A DNA stretch of 64,000 nt. Source: JAJFHI01 sp050633705. Lineage in GTDB: Bacteria > Pseudomonadota > Alphaproteobacteria > Rhizobiales > Hyphomicrobiaceae. The position numbers were made by a program, and so were the translations under genes. The notes below the pieces were generated by a model. That model worked only from the letters and a program-made list of their open reading frames with translations, was not told where the DNA came from and ran no database searches. Numbering within the stretch: the stretch's first letter is position 1; every line of letters begins with the position of its first letter. Shown here piece by piece: positions 17,439-25,035 of this stretch. The stretch covers positions 62,001 through 126,000 of the forward strand of contig JBOEGZ010000012.1 of the NCBI GenBank assembly GCA_050633705.1, given 5' to 3'.

Positions 17439-17613
17439 ATAAATGAAATCCGATTTATCGATTCGCTTTGTTAGTATATTGTTGGTGATTGGTTGAAATA
17501 GCCAAGGAAAAAAAATAGAAAAATATAAAAAACTTTTGCTGAACGGTATTTATTGTTGTGAAAATGCCTATAAACCAGTGTTTTGCAGGAAAAAGATAAT
17601 ATCCAAATTAAAT

Positions 17614-17646
17614 AAGCCGAAATAGGATAAATCCCTATTTCGGCTT
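17614..17646 (-). terminator. Intrinsic terminator of the adenosine kinase gene
   Basis: A perfect 13-bp stem, AAGCCGAAATAGG (17614-17626) with CCTATTTCGGCTT (17634-17646), and a seven-base loop. A T-rich tail follows on the minus strand, 60 bases after the stop codon at 17709. Confidence 0.8.
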
Positions 17647-17708
17647 TTCATTTCTTTTCTCAATAATAAAAAAGGGAATTAATTCCGCAATTAAATGTTT
17701 TAATTCTC

Positions 17709-18719
17709 CTATTTTACGGAATTGGAAATCAAGCCTTTTTCTTTGGCAAGTTTGGCCAATGACGTTTCTGGCCGTGCTCCCATGTGGCTGATGACCTCGG
17801 CTGCAGCCAAAGAACCAAGATGGCCGGCAGTTTCATATCCGAGATTGGCAGCCAGACCGTATAGGACGCCGGCTGCGTAAAGGTCGCCAGCTCCGGTTGT
17901 GTCGACTACGGCTGAGACGGGCGCTGATGGGATGATATATCTCTGGCCATCGGCAATGATTAGCGAACCTTCGGAGCCACGTGTAAGCGCTGCCAAGTTG
18001 GTGTCTTTTGCAACGTTGTGGGCAGCGGTGTCGAAGTCTGTGGTTTCGTAAAGGGCGGTAATTTCGGATTCATTTGCAAATAGAATATCGACGCCATCTT
18101 TGATCAGTTGGAGAAATTCGCCACGGTGGCGATCGACACAAAACCCATCTGAAAGCGACAGAGCAACACGCCGATCACTTGCTTTCGCCAGCCTAACAGC
18201 TTGGCGGAATGCTTCTTTGGCTTCGTGCTGGTCGAAGAGATATCCTTCCAAATAGACGATAGAAGACGCATTGATTGTGTCGGGGTCCACTTCTCCATCA
18301 TCTAGGTCGGTTGATATGCCGAGAAAGGTGTTCATTGTTCGCTCGCCATCGGGCGTGACGAGGACCAGTGATCGAGATGTTGGCGCTTTGCCAGCGACGG
18401 GTTTTGATGGGAAATCGACCCCCGCTGCCCTAATATCGTGGCTAAAAATTTTGCCAAATTCATCGTCGGCCGTTTTGCCGATAAAGGACGTTTTGGCGCC
18501 AAATGATGCGATACCAACAATTGTATTTGCCGCTGAACCACCGGAAGCTTCAAGTGTTGGGCCCATGTCGGAATAGATCGCAGAAATTCCGTCGGCGTCG
18601 ACGAGCTGCATGCTGCCCTTTGGAGCGTTGTGAGCTTCAAGAAAAGCATCATCGCAACGTCCGATGATATCGACAATGGCATTGCCGATGCCAACGACGT
18701 CGAAGCGAGTTTCTGACAT
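17709..18719 (-). CDS. Adenosine kinase (PfkB/ribokinase family)
   Basis: A 336-residue ribokinase-family sugar or nucleoside kinase. The N-terminal VVGIGNAIVDII, the GGSAANTI substrate motif (about residues 59-66) and the C-terminal DTTGAGDLYAAGVLYGL, which carries the catalytic aspartate and anion hole, define the family. The overall pattern is that of the proteobacterial adenosine kinase group, which phosphorylates adenosine to AMP. Other PfkB substrates cannot be excluded from sequence alone. Start ATG 18717-18719 has GGAG upstream. It probably forms its own unit upstream of the terminator at 17.6 kb. Confidence 0.85.
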   Translation of the reverse strand: MSETRFDVVGIGNAIVDIIGRCDDAFLEAHNAPKGSMQLVDADGISAIYSDMGPTLEASGGSAANTIVGIASFGAKTSFIGKTADDEFGKIFSHDIRAAGVDFPSKPVAGKAPTSRSLVLVTPDGERTMNTFLGISTDLDDGEVDPDTINASSIVYLEGYLFDQHEAKEAFRQAVRLAKASDRRVALSLSDGFCVDRHRGEFLQLIKDGVDILFANESEITALYETTDFDTAAHNVAKDTNLAALTRGSEGSLIIADGQRYIIPSAPVSAVVDTTGAGDLYAAGVLYGLAANLGYETAGHLGSLAAAEVISHMGARPETSLAKLAKEKGLISNSVK

Positions 18720-18798
18720 GAGTTTTGGTCTCCAATAATGATGAAAAGCGCGCGCACTATAGGCGGTCAGAGACAGAGGGCAAGCGGGGATAGGATGA

Positions 18799-19827
18799 TT
18801 AGGACGAATTGCGAGCGAGCCGCAGCAAGTTCATCAAAAGGCGCTCTGCAATGAGGTCTTCGAGATGGGCCGTACGCCGCGCGCTGGCCGATGCTGTTGC
18901 GATCAATCTGATACCACTTAGCAAACGTGGGCCAGTCCAGTTGCGTAGTTGGGCGGTAAAACTGTCGCGTTGTTTAAAGTGCAGTGGCGGGCGCAACAAG
19001 CGCAAGGCGGTATCGACGGGTTGACCGCGATCCATCTCACTGCGAACGCGATGTAAGCGGTGGAAATAGCGCCCTGCCGATGCAATGATCGCCTGGGGAC
19101 TTTCGCCAGAGGCGACGGTTCGACTGTATTCGGCGATGGCAAGTTTTGCGCGACCGGCAGCAACGGCCTCATTTACGCGATCGAATGCGAGCTGTGATAC
19201 GTCTCCAACAACCGCATCAACATCTTCAATCGTGATAGTGGTGCGGTCCATCGCATACAAGGACAACTTTTCGACCTCACCACGTGATAATGCGCGGTCA
19301 GCGCCAAGGCGCGTGATGAGGAGTGCGCGCGCGTCGGTGTCAATGGTCTGGCCAGCGCTCGTCATCACCTCGGCAATAACGTTTGCCAGATCATTGGCCG
19401 CATCTGCAAAACAGGCGATTGCCGCGGTTGTTGGCGGGGCTTCAAACAATTTTCTTAGCTTGTCATTAGGCTTTAGATTTCCTGCCTCAACCACGAGTGT
19501 ACCTGACAGGTTTTCATCGCCGACAATGTCTGAAATTGCTGCAGCGTTGACCCGACGTCCCGCCGTGGTGCGCACGATTTTTCGTCCACCGAACATAGGA
19601 ATTGTTCGAAGTTCAACGCTCAGTCTGTCGGGATCATTTTCAAGATCAGAGTCGTCCAGGCGTAAAATTTCACCAGGCGGGTCGTCGATTTTGGCAAGTG
19701 CTTTCGCGATCAGTGCAGCGCGCTCACTGACGAGACCGGCATCGGAGCCGTAAAACAAATATCCTGTTATGCGGCGATCAATTGATTTGAGAAATTTCGC
19801 AGCTTGATGAGCTTTGATGGCAACCAT
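18799..19827 (-). CDS. holA: DNA polymerase III subunit delta
   Basis: A 342-residue clamp-loader subunit that opens the beta sliding clamp. The N-terminal YLFYGSDAGLVSERA (about residues 20-35) is typical of HolA, as are SLYAMDRTTITIEDVDAVVGD in the middle and the C-terminal helical collar domain. It follows lptE by 19 bases, so leuS-lptE-holA read as one minus-strand operon converging on the parAB side. This is the usual alphaproteobacterial order. Confidence 0.92.
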   Translation of the reverse strand: MVAIKAHQAAKFLKSIDRRITGYLFYGSDAGLVSERAALIAKALAKIDDPPGEILRLDDSDLENDPDRLSVELRTIPMFGGRKIVRTTAGRRVNAAAISDIVGDENLSGTLVVEAGNLKPNDKLRKLFEAPPTTAAIACFADAANDLANVIAEVMTSAGQTIDTDARALLITRLGADRALSRGEVEKLSLYAMDRTTITIEDVDAVVGDVSQLAFDRVNEAVAAGRAKLAIAEYSRTVASGESPQAIIASAGRYFHRLHRVRSEMDRGQPVDTALRLLRPPLHFKQRDSFTAQLRNWTGPRLLSGIRLIATASASARRTAHLEDLIAERLLMNLLRLARNSS

Positions 19828-19846
19828 AGCTCACACCGAGTCGTTG

Positions 19847-20374
19847 CTAGGCAGTTGATGCAAGAAATGCCTCAAGGCGCGTTTTCATTTCCGAGCCAAT
19901 TGTTGCGGCCGCACGATTTTCGGCGTCGCGCCGGGCGCGGACATTGGCGTAGATCGATTCAAAACGCTCAAAGCCTGAACGTCCATAGCTCTTACCTTCA
20001 AACACCACTTTTTGCTCAGCGATGTCGATCAAGCGATAGGACGCATCTAAATTGTAAATCTGGCCACTGGATTCACCGTCACTTTGCACCAACGTACGAG
20101 CAACGCGCTGGCGGATTGCGACTTCCAATCGGTATTTGGGTGCCACAGCATTGGCACCGCCCGTGGTTTGGAACAGCAATTCGTTACGGATCCGTTGGCC
20201 AACCCGGCCAGGAATGGGTGCGATCTGTATTTGGGCGAGTTTTTCTGAAGCGCCAGAACTGCCAAAGCCACTTGTGGCGTGTAAGGGTTTGAATCCAGAC
20301 GCGCCACAACCTGCCAGCATTGGGGCAAGTGCGGTTAGGATTACAACGCCGCGAACAAGACTGCGTCGGTTCAT
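19847..20374 (-). CDS. lptE: LPS-assembly lipoprotein LptE
   Basis: A 175-residue outer-membrane lipoprotein that plugs LptD in lipopolysaccharide export. A lipoprotein signal peptide (MNRRSLVRGVVILTALAPML) is followed by the lipobox LAGC, then CGASGFKPLHA, where the GFxPL pattern is typical of LptE. An LQ-type IDIAEQKVVFEGKSYGRSGF segment follows. ATG 20372-20374 was chosen because the signal peptide begins there. A GTG at 20404 would add ten residues. Location between holA and leuS supports the call. Confidence 0.88.
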   Translation of the reverse strand: MNRRSLVRGVVILTALAPMLAGCGASGFKPLHATSGFGSSGASEKLAQIQIAPIPGRVGQRIRNELLFQTTGGANAVAPKYRLEVAIRQRVARTLVQSDGESSGQIYNLDASYRLIDIAEQKVVFEGKSYGRSGFERFESIYANVRARRDAENRAAATIGSEMKTRLEAFLASTA

Positions 20375-20532
20375 GCCAGCTCGATGCTCTTTTAAAGCCC
20401 CCACGATACGCCCTTCATTCTAAGGGAGAAATCGGATTTTTGGCGTTTCGGCCGTCAACCCTTCAACCCTTGTATACCACGGTCATCACCCAAGATTTTC
20501 GCCATTAATGCCTCAAAACATCATGGCCTAAA

Positions 20533-20660
20533 AATCATCATACCCGTTATCTGCGGGACTGATTCAGACTGTCGGCGTCTCCGCCTCCAATCATCATACC
20601 CGTTATTTTCGGGACTGATTCAGACTGTCGGCGTCCTTGCCTCCAATCATCATACCCGGG
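20533..20660. repeat. 56-bp tandem repeat (two full copies plus a partial third)
   Basis: Copies begin at 20533, 20589 and 20645, each with AATCATCATACCCG. The two full copies differ at only a few positions, and the third is cut after 16 bases by the end of leuS. Each full unit contains a small hairpin, CCCG(TTAT...)CGGG, followed by GACTGATTCAGACTGTCGGC. The array sits between the leuS stop and lptE. Confidence 0.9.
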
Positions 20661-20662
20661 TG

Positions 20663-23323
20663 TCAGGCGACGATGTTCACGATCCTTTGCGGCACGACAA
20701 TGACTTTGCGAGGTTGTTTGCCGTCCAGCACCCGAATTATGGGGTCTAACGCCAAAGCGGCAGCCTCGACACTGTCTTTGTCTGCGTCGCGGGCGATCGT
20801 TAATTCCCCACGTCGCTTGCCATTTACCTGTACGGCAATGGTGATCTGATCGTCAACGATCAGGGCCGAATCGGCCGTTGGCCAGGCTTGATTGGCCAAC
20901 AGAGTGTTGTTTCCAAGCCGCGCCCAGCACTCTTCGGCCAGATGGGGAACCATTGGAGCCATCATCTGTACCATGAGGGTTGCGGCTTCTCGCAGGGCCC
21001 ATTCGCTGCCTTCGCCGGCTTTTTGATCCTTCGATTTCTGCAAAGTGGAGCCAATCACATTCGCCAGCTCGTACAATTGTGCCACAGCCACGTTAAAGCG
21101 CAGACCTTCGATGCTTTTGCCAACGTTATCCAGGCACTTGTGAGCCACCTTGCGCAGCCCGATCGCTGTCTCGCTGAGGGTGTTTGGTTGTTCTGGATCG
21201 AGATTTTCGGTCAGCGCTGAGATGTCATCGACTTGGCGCCAGACGCGTTGCACGAACCGATTTGCACCATCGACACCGACATCGGTGTAGAGCACGTCAC
21301 GTTCGGGCGGGCTGTCGGACAGCACAAACCAACGTGCGGTATCTGCGCCGTAAGCCTGAATGAAATCGTCGAGATCAACGACGTTCTTTTTTGACTTCGA
21401 CATCTTCTCAATTGGCCCGATGGAAACCGGCGCTCCAGTTTCGATGTGGAGGGCTTTTCGCGAGGCGCCCTCGCCTTCAAGTTTCACATCTGTTGGGGGC
21501 AGCCACTGACCGGAGCCTGATTTGTAGGTTTCGTGGGTGACCATGCCTTGGGTAAAGAGCGCTTGGAAGGGTTCACGAACGCCACGATTGTCGCCGGATT
21601 CTGTCCCAGCGGTGCCATGCCCACAGTCACTGATGGCGCGGAAGAAAAAGCGCGAATACAGCAAATGCAAAATCGCGTGTTCAATGCCGCCGATATATTG
21701 GTCAACGGGTAGCCAATATTTCGCCGCTTCTGGATCAACAGGTGTGGTTTTGGATGGTGCTGCAAAACGGGCATAATACCAAGAGCTGTCGACGAATGTA
21801 TCCATCGTATCGGTTTCCCGTCGCGCTGCTTTTGCGCATTTGGGACAATCGACGTTCTTCCAGGTCGGATGGCGATCGAGAGGATTGCCGGGCTTGTCAA
21901 ATGTTGCATCGTCGGGGAGCTTCACTGGCAAGTCCTTGGCGGGAACAGGCACAACGCCGCAGTCGTTGCAATGGATCATCGGGATCGGACATCCCCAGTA
22001 GCGTTGGCGCGAAATGCCCCAGTCGCGAAGACGATAGTTTGTTTCGCGCTGACCAACCGATTTGCCATCCAGCATTTCTGTTTGAAGCTTATTGGCAATT
22101 GTTTCGAATGCGGTCTTGGTATCAAGGCCGTCGAGGAACCTTGAATTGATCATCGTGCCATCGCCGACGTAGGCTTCATCACCAACTTCAAAATTACTGG
22201 CGTCAGCACCAGTTGGTAGAATTACCGGTACAACGGGAAGGTCGTATTTGCGTGCAAAGTCGAGGTCGCGTTGGTCACCCGACGGACAAGCGAAAATTGC
22301 GCCTGTGCCGTAATCCATCAAGACGAAGTTTGCGACATAAACCGGCAGCAGCCAGTCCGGGTCCAACGGATGGCGTGCGCGGATTCCGGTGTCAAAACCC
22401 TGCTTTTCAGCGGTTTCCAAGTCGGTTGCGGATGTTCCAAGACGTCGACACTCGTCGCAAAAGGCGGCAAGTTCGGGATTGGTTTTGCTTGCAGATTTGG
22501 CCAACGGATGATCGGCGGCGACGGCCATGAACGACGCCCCAAACAGGGTGTCGGGACGCGTTGTGTAAACTTCCAATTCGGTATGCCCGTCCGGTGCGGT
22601 GGCAGCATCAAGCGCCCATCGGATTGACAGGCCCTCGGAGCGTCCGATCCAGTTGGCCTGCATGAGGCGAACTTTTTCCGGCCATTGCTCCAATGTGGCC
22701 AAGTCATCAAGCAGTTCGTCAGAATATTTGGTGATGTTGAAAAACCATTGCGTCAGTTCGCGCTGCTCGACCAATGCGCCTGAGCGCCAGCCGCGACCAT
22801 CAATCACTTGTTCGTTGGCCAACACGGTGTTGTCGACGGGATCCCAGTTGACCTTCGATGACTTGCGATAGGCAAGTCCTGCTTCAGCCAGATCAAGAAA
22901 CAGCTTTTGTTGATGGCGGTAGTAGTTGACATCACAGGTGGCAAATTCGCGTGACCAGTCGATCGACAAGCCCATTGATTTGAGTTGTTGGCGCATGACG
23001 GCAATATTTTCATAGGTCCATTTGCCCGGATGCACCTTGCGTTCCATGGCGGCGTTTTCCGCCGGCATACCGAAGGCGTCCCAGCCCATAGGATGCAGCA
23101 CGTTGAAGCCCTTGGCCCGTTTATAGCGGGCAAACACGTCTCCCATGGTGTAGTTGCGCGAATGGCCAACATGGATGCGCCCCGATGGATATGGGAACAT
23201 TTCGAGGACGTAGCACTTTTCGCGGTCGTCCTTACTTTCGCTGGCGCGGAAAATATCGCCATCGGCCCATTTCTGCTGCCAATATTGTTCGCGTTCAGGG
23301 GCGTTGTAACGTTCGGTCGTCAT
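20663..23323 (-). CDS. leuS: Leucyl-tRNA synthetase
   Basis: An 886-residue class I synthetase charging tRNA-Leu. The HIGH-type motif appears as HVGH in YPSGRIHVGHSRNYTMGDV (about residues 48-66). The CP1 editing domain includes TTRPDTLFGASF, and KMSKSKKNVV carries the KMSKS loop. The C-terminal anticodon-binding and VNGKRRG segments are complete, and the length is normal for bacteria. It is first in the leuS-lptE-holA operon. Its stop codon adjoins the 56-bp tandem repeat. Confidence 0.97.
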   Translation of the reverse strand: MTTERYNAPEREQYWQQKWADGDIFRASESKDDREKCYVLEMFPYPSGRIHVGHSRNYTMGDVFARYKRAKGFNVLHPMGWDAFGMPAENAAMERKVHPGKWTYENIAVMRQQLKSMGLSIDWSREFATCDVNYYRHQQKLFLDLAEAGLAYRKSSKVNWDPVDNTVLANEQVIDGRGWRSGALVEQRELTQWFFNITKYSDELLDDLATLEQWPEKVRLMQANWIGRSEGLSIRWALDAATAPDGHTELEVYTTRPDTLFGASFMAVAADHPLAKSASKTNPELAAFCDECRRLGTSATDLETAEKQGFDTGIRARHPLDPDWLLPVYVANFVLMDYGTGAIFACPSGDQRDLDFARKYDLPVVPVILPTGADASNFEVGDEAYVGDGTMINSRFLDGLDTKTAFETIANKLQTEMLDGKSVGQRETNYRLRDWGISRQRYWGCPIPMIHCNDCGVVPVPAKDLPVKLPDDATFDKPGNPLDRHPTWKNVDCPKCAKAARRETDTMDTFVDSSWYYARFAAPSKTTPVDPEAAKYWLPVDQYIGGIEHAILHLLYSRFFFRAISDCGHGTAGTESGDNRGVREPFQALFTQGMVTHETYKSGSGQWLPPTDVKLEGEGASRKALHIETGAPVSIGPIEKMSKSKKNVVDLDDFIQAYGADTARWFVLSDSPPERDVLYTDVGVDGANRFVQRVWRQVDDISALTENLDPEQPNTLSETAIGLRKVAHKCLDNVGKSIEGLRFNVAVAQLYELANVIGSTLQKSKDQKAGEGSEWALREAATLMVQMMAPMVPHLAEECWARLGNNTLLANQAWPTADSALIVDDQITIAVQVNGKRRGELTIARDADKDSVEAAALALDPIIRVLDGKQPRKVIVVPQRIVNIVA

Positions 23324-23368
23324 GAGGCTTCGGTCTCGACACTGGGTTGGGATTTTATTTTGGATTTT

Positions 23369-23415
23369 GGGTGTGATCGTTCGCGCTTTTAATAGCGAGA
23401 ACGCGAGCCACGCCC
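23369..23415. repeat. Hairpin repeat copy 1 (leuS/yggS divergent region)
   Basis: GGGTGTGATCGTTCG at 23369-23383 and GCGAGAACG at 23395-23403 are shared with a second copy at 24964-25012. Outer arms GGGTGTG and CCACGCCC (23408-23415) pair with one wobble. CGTTC pairs with GAACG inside. Confidence 0.65.
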
Positions 23416-23504
23416 ACAGTTATTGCGCACATGAGCCTGAAAGCTGGGCAACGGTCAAGCGACAGCGTATGGAAGCGTGGAGAACAGACGGGTTTGAGGC
23501 AAGA

Positions 23505-24176
23505 ATGACGACAAAACCAGTACCGACAGGCTTGATCGAGGTAAAAGCGCGATTGGCCACAGCCGCAAAAGATGTAGGCCGAGATCCCAGCGATGTGGGA
23601 CTGATTGCGGTGTCGAAAACCTTTGCCGCTGAAGATATTCGCCCGGTTTTAGAGGCTGGCCATCGCCATTTCGGCGAAAATCGTGTGCAGGAATCGCAGG
23701 GCAAATGGCCAGAGCTTAAGGCTGAGTACCCGGATGTGACATTGCATCTCATTGGCCCGCTTCAATCCAACAAGGCGGCTGACGCGGTGGCGTTGTTCGA
23801 CGTCATCCATTCTGTAGACCGACCGAAGATTGCTCGGGCGTTGGCAAAAGAGATGTCGGCGCAAAACCGGGATTTGCAGTTGTTTGTGCAGGTGAATACC
23901 GGTGAGGAGGGGCAAAAGGCTGGGATAATGCCTGCCGACGTTCACGGCTTCGTTGCCATGTGTCGCGATGAGTTGGGCCTCAAGATATCGGGCTTGATGT
24001 GTATTCCACCGGTTGAGGAAGAACCCGCCATCCATTTTGCGTTTTTGAAAAAGCTCGCTGATGAGGTTGGTGTGACAGGTCTGTCGATGGGCATGAGCTC
24101 GGATTTCGAGACCGCCGCCCAGTTGGGCGCCACCCACGTTCGCGTTGGCAGCGCGATATTTGGCGCGCGTGGATAA
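23505..24176 (+). CDS. YggS/PROSC-family pyridoxal phosphate homeostasis protein
   Basis: A 223-residue PLP-binding protein with an alanine-racemase-like barrel, which buffers pyridoxal phosphate rather than catalysing racemisation. LIAVSKTFAAEDIRPVLEAG carries the PLP lysine (about residue 36). FGENRVQE, LHLIGPLQSNKA, HSVDRPKIA, QVNTGEEGQKAG, GLMCIPP and SMGMSSDFETAAQLG are family motifs. ATG 23505 with GAGG upstream gives the family length. An open frame back to 23322 lacks family similarity. Its last codons (GSAIFGARG) are the left copy of a 29-bp direct repeat. Confidence 0.93.
   Translation: MTTKPVPTGLIEVKARLATAAKDVGRDPSDVGLIAVSKTFAAEDIRPVLEAGHRHFGENRVQESQGKWPELKAEYPDVTLHLIGPLQSNKAADAVALFDVIHSVDRPKIARALAKEMSAQNRDLQLFVQVNTGEEGQKAGIMPADVHGFVAMCRDELGLKISGLMCIPPVEEEPAIHFAFLKKLADEVGVTGLSMGMSSDFETAAQLGATHVRVGSAIFGARG
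24148..24176 (+). repeat. 29-bp direct repeat, left copy (3' end of yggS)
   Basis: A 29-base sequence starting GCAGCGCGATATTTGG and ending GCGCGTGGATAA, identical to 24789-24817. It includes the yggS stop codon. Confidence 0.95.
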
Positions 24177-24262
24177 CAGGTTTTAGAAATGAATTGACTG
24201 GGGATAACTAATTGTGTGGCCAAAAAATTTCAGTTCCAGCCTCTAAACTCAGATTCGAGCGC

Positions 24263-24310
24263 AAAAAAAACCGCCCGGGATCACTTTGACGAGGGACCCG
24301 AGCGGCTTTG
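24263..24310. terminator. Terminator-like hairpin in the DUF3892 leader region
   Basis: CCGCCCGGG (24271-24279) pairs with CCCGAGCGG (24297-24305) with one mismatch. Eight A precede it and CTTTG follows. On the plus strand it could end yggS transcripts or act as an attenuator. On the minus strand it would be followed by eight T. Confidence 0.55.
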
Positions 24311-24436
24311 TGCTTACCGCTGGAGGTCCAGTCAGTAATATGCATGTGCAGATTCGCAATTGGTGAGTCGTAAGTCAATCTGCTGGACCTCCTTCTTTTT
24401 ATCCATGTGGATAAAGACAAACAATAGGAGGTCCAA
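24311..24436 (+). promoter_or_regulatory. Candidate translation-switch leader of the DUF3892 gene
   Basis: Three related elements occur in order. Element A is GGAGGTCCAG at 24322-24331. Element B is CTGGACCTCC at 24383-24392, the exact complement of A. Element C is GGAGGTCCA at 24427-24435, which contains the gene's Shine-Dalgarno sequence and is complementary to nine bases of B. A:B pairing would leave the ribosome site free; B:C pairing would hide it. Between B and C lies TTTATCCA-TG-TGGATAAA (24398-24415). No known riboswitch class is recognised. Confidence 0.55.
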
Positions 24437-24739
24437 ATGGCCAATGCTCAAAAATACAATATTTTATTCGTCCACAAGGTGGACCGATTTGATCCGCATC
24501 AGCGAATTACCCATGTCGGAGGGTTGATCGGGAATTCATCTTGGGAAAAGACCCAAGAACAAGCCATACGCGAAATTGAATTAGGCATAAGTGAGTTTTA
24601 TGTAATTGTTGGTTGGCGCAAAGTTCGGGTTATTATTGGTATTAGTCCTTACGGTAACAAGTATATTCGTACCGAAGCCGACGCCTTGAATTGCAATAAT
24701 CTTCTGAGCTTGCCCGAATTTCCGTATTTGGTCGCTTAG
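24437..24739 (+). CDS. DUF3892-domain protein
   Basis: A 100-residue small protein. RITHVGGLIGNSSWEKTQEQ, AIREIELGISEFYVIVGWRK and YIRTEADALNCNNLLSLPE follow the DUF3892 pattern (RItHvgG...W..t...aI..Ie.G..sFyV..g...v.v.v......yikT.aD...pnnLLsLP). The function is unknown. GGAGG at 24427-24431 precedes ATG 24437 by five bases, an unusually strong site within a base-pairing leader. The gene is richer in A+T than its neighbours and lies alone between 29-bp direct repeats, which suggests acquired cargo. A weak GC hairpin (24754-24758 with 24770-24774) follows the stop codon. Confidence 0.8.
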   Translation: MANAQKYNILFVHKVDRFDPHQRITHVGGLIGNSSWEKTQEQAIREIELGISEFYVIVGWRKVRVIIGISPYGNKYIRTEADALNCNNLLSLPEFPYLVA

Positions 24740-24788
24740 GCATTTATCGGGTCGGGCCCATTCGGGCTCGGCCCACGTAACGTAAGTT

Positions 24789-24817
24789 GCAGCGCGATAT
24801 TTGGCGCGCGTGGATAA
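24789..24817 (+). repeat. 29-bp direct repeat, right copy
   Basis: Identical over 29 bases to 24148-24176 and 641 bp downstream. It is not part of any gene here, so it looks like a displaced copy of the yggS 3' end. Confidence 0.95.
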
Positions 24818-24963
24818 ACCCCTCCAGCCAGATGCATCTGCATCTAAGACCAACTCCTGAGAAAGACTGTTTCCCCTGGGATAACTCTGCTTGGGCGCTG
24901 AGGGGGTGGGACGTCGATGCTAATCTCAAACCAACTGATTCGCTCCTGTGTTGCGTATGAGCC

Positions 24964-25012
24964 CGGGTGTGATCGTTCGAGCAGTTGTTGGCGAGAACGT
25001 CACTCACACCCG
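24964..25012. repeat. Hairpin repeat copy 2 (leader of the lysine-rich protein gene)
   Basis: CGGGTGTGA (24964-24972) pairs perfectly with TCACACCCG (25004-25012), and CGTTC (24974-24978) with GAACG (24995-24999). It shares GGGTGTGATCGTTCG and GCGAGAACG with the copy upstream of yggS. It ends nine bases before the AAGGAG of the next gene. Confidence 0.7.
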
Positions 25013-25035
25013 AAATCGCTAAGGAGATTTCCAAA

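Noticed and set aside
19085..19753. 222-codon open frame on the plus strand
   Set aside because: It lies wholly antisense to holA, has a skewed Ala/Ser/Arg composition and no motif. It is a shadow of holA codon use.
20533..20660. CRISPR array
   Set aside because: The period is 56 bp with almost the whole unit conserved, so there are no variable spacers, and no cas gene is near.
24398..24415. Second replication origin at the DnaA box of the DUF3892 leader
   Set aside because: It is a single isolated box with no AT-rich unwinding block and no further boxes.
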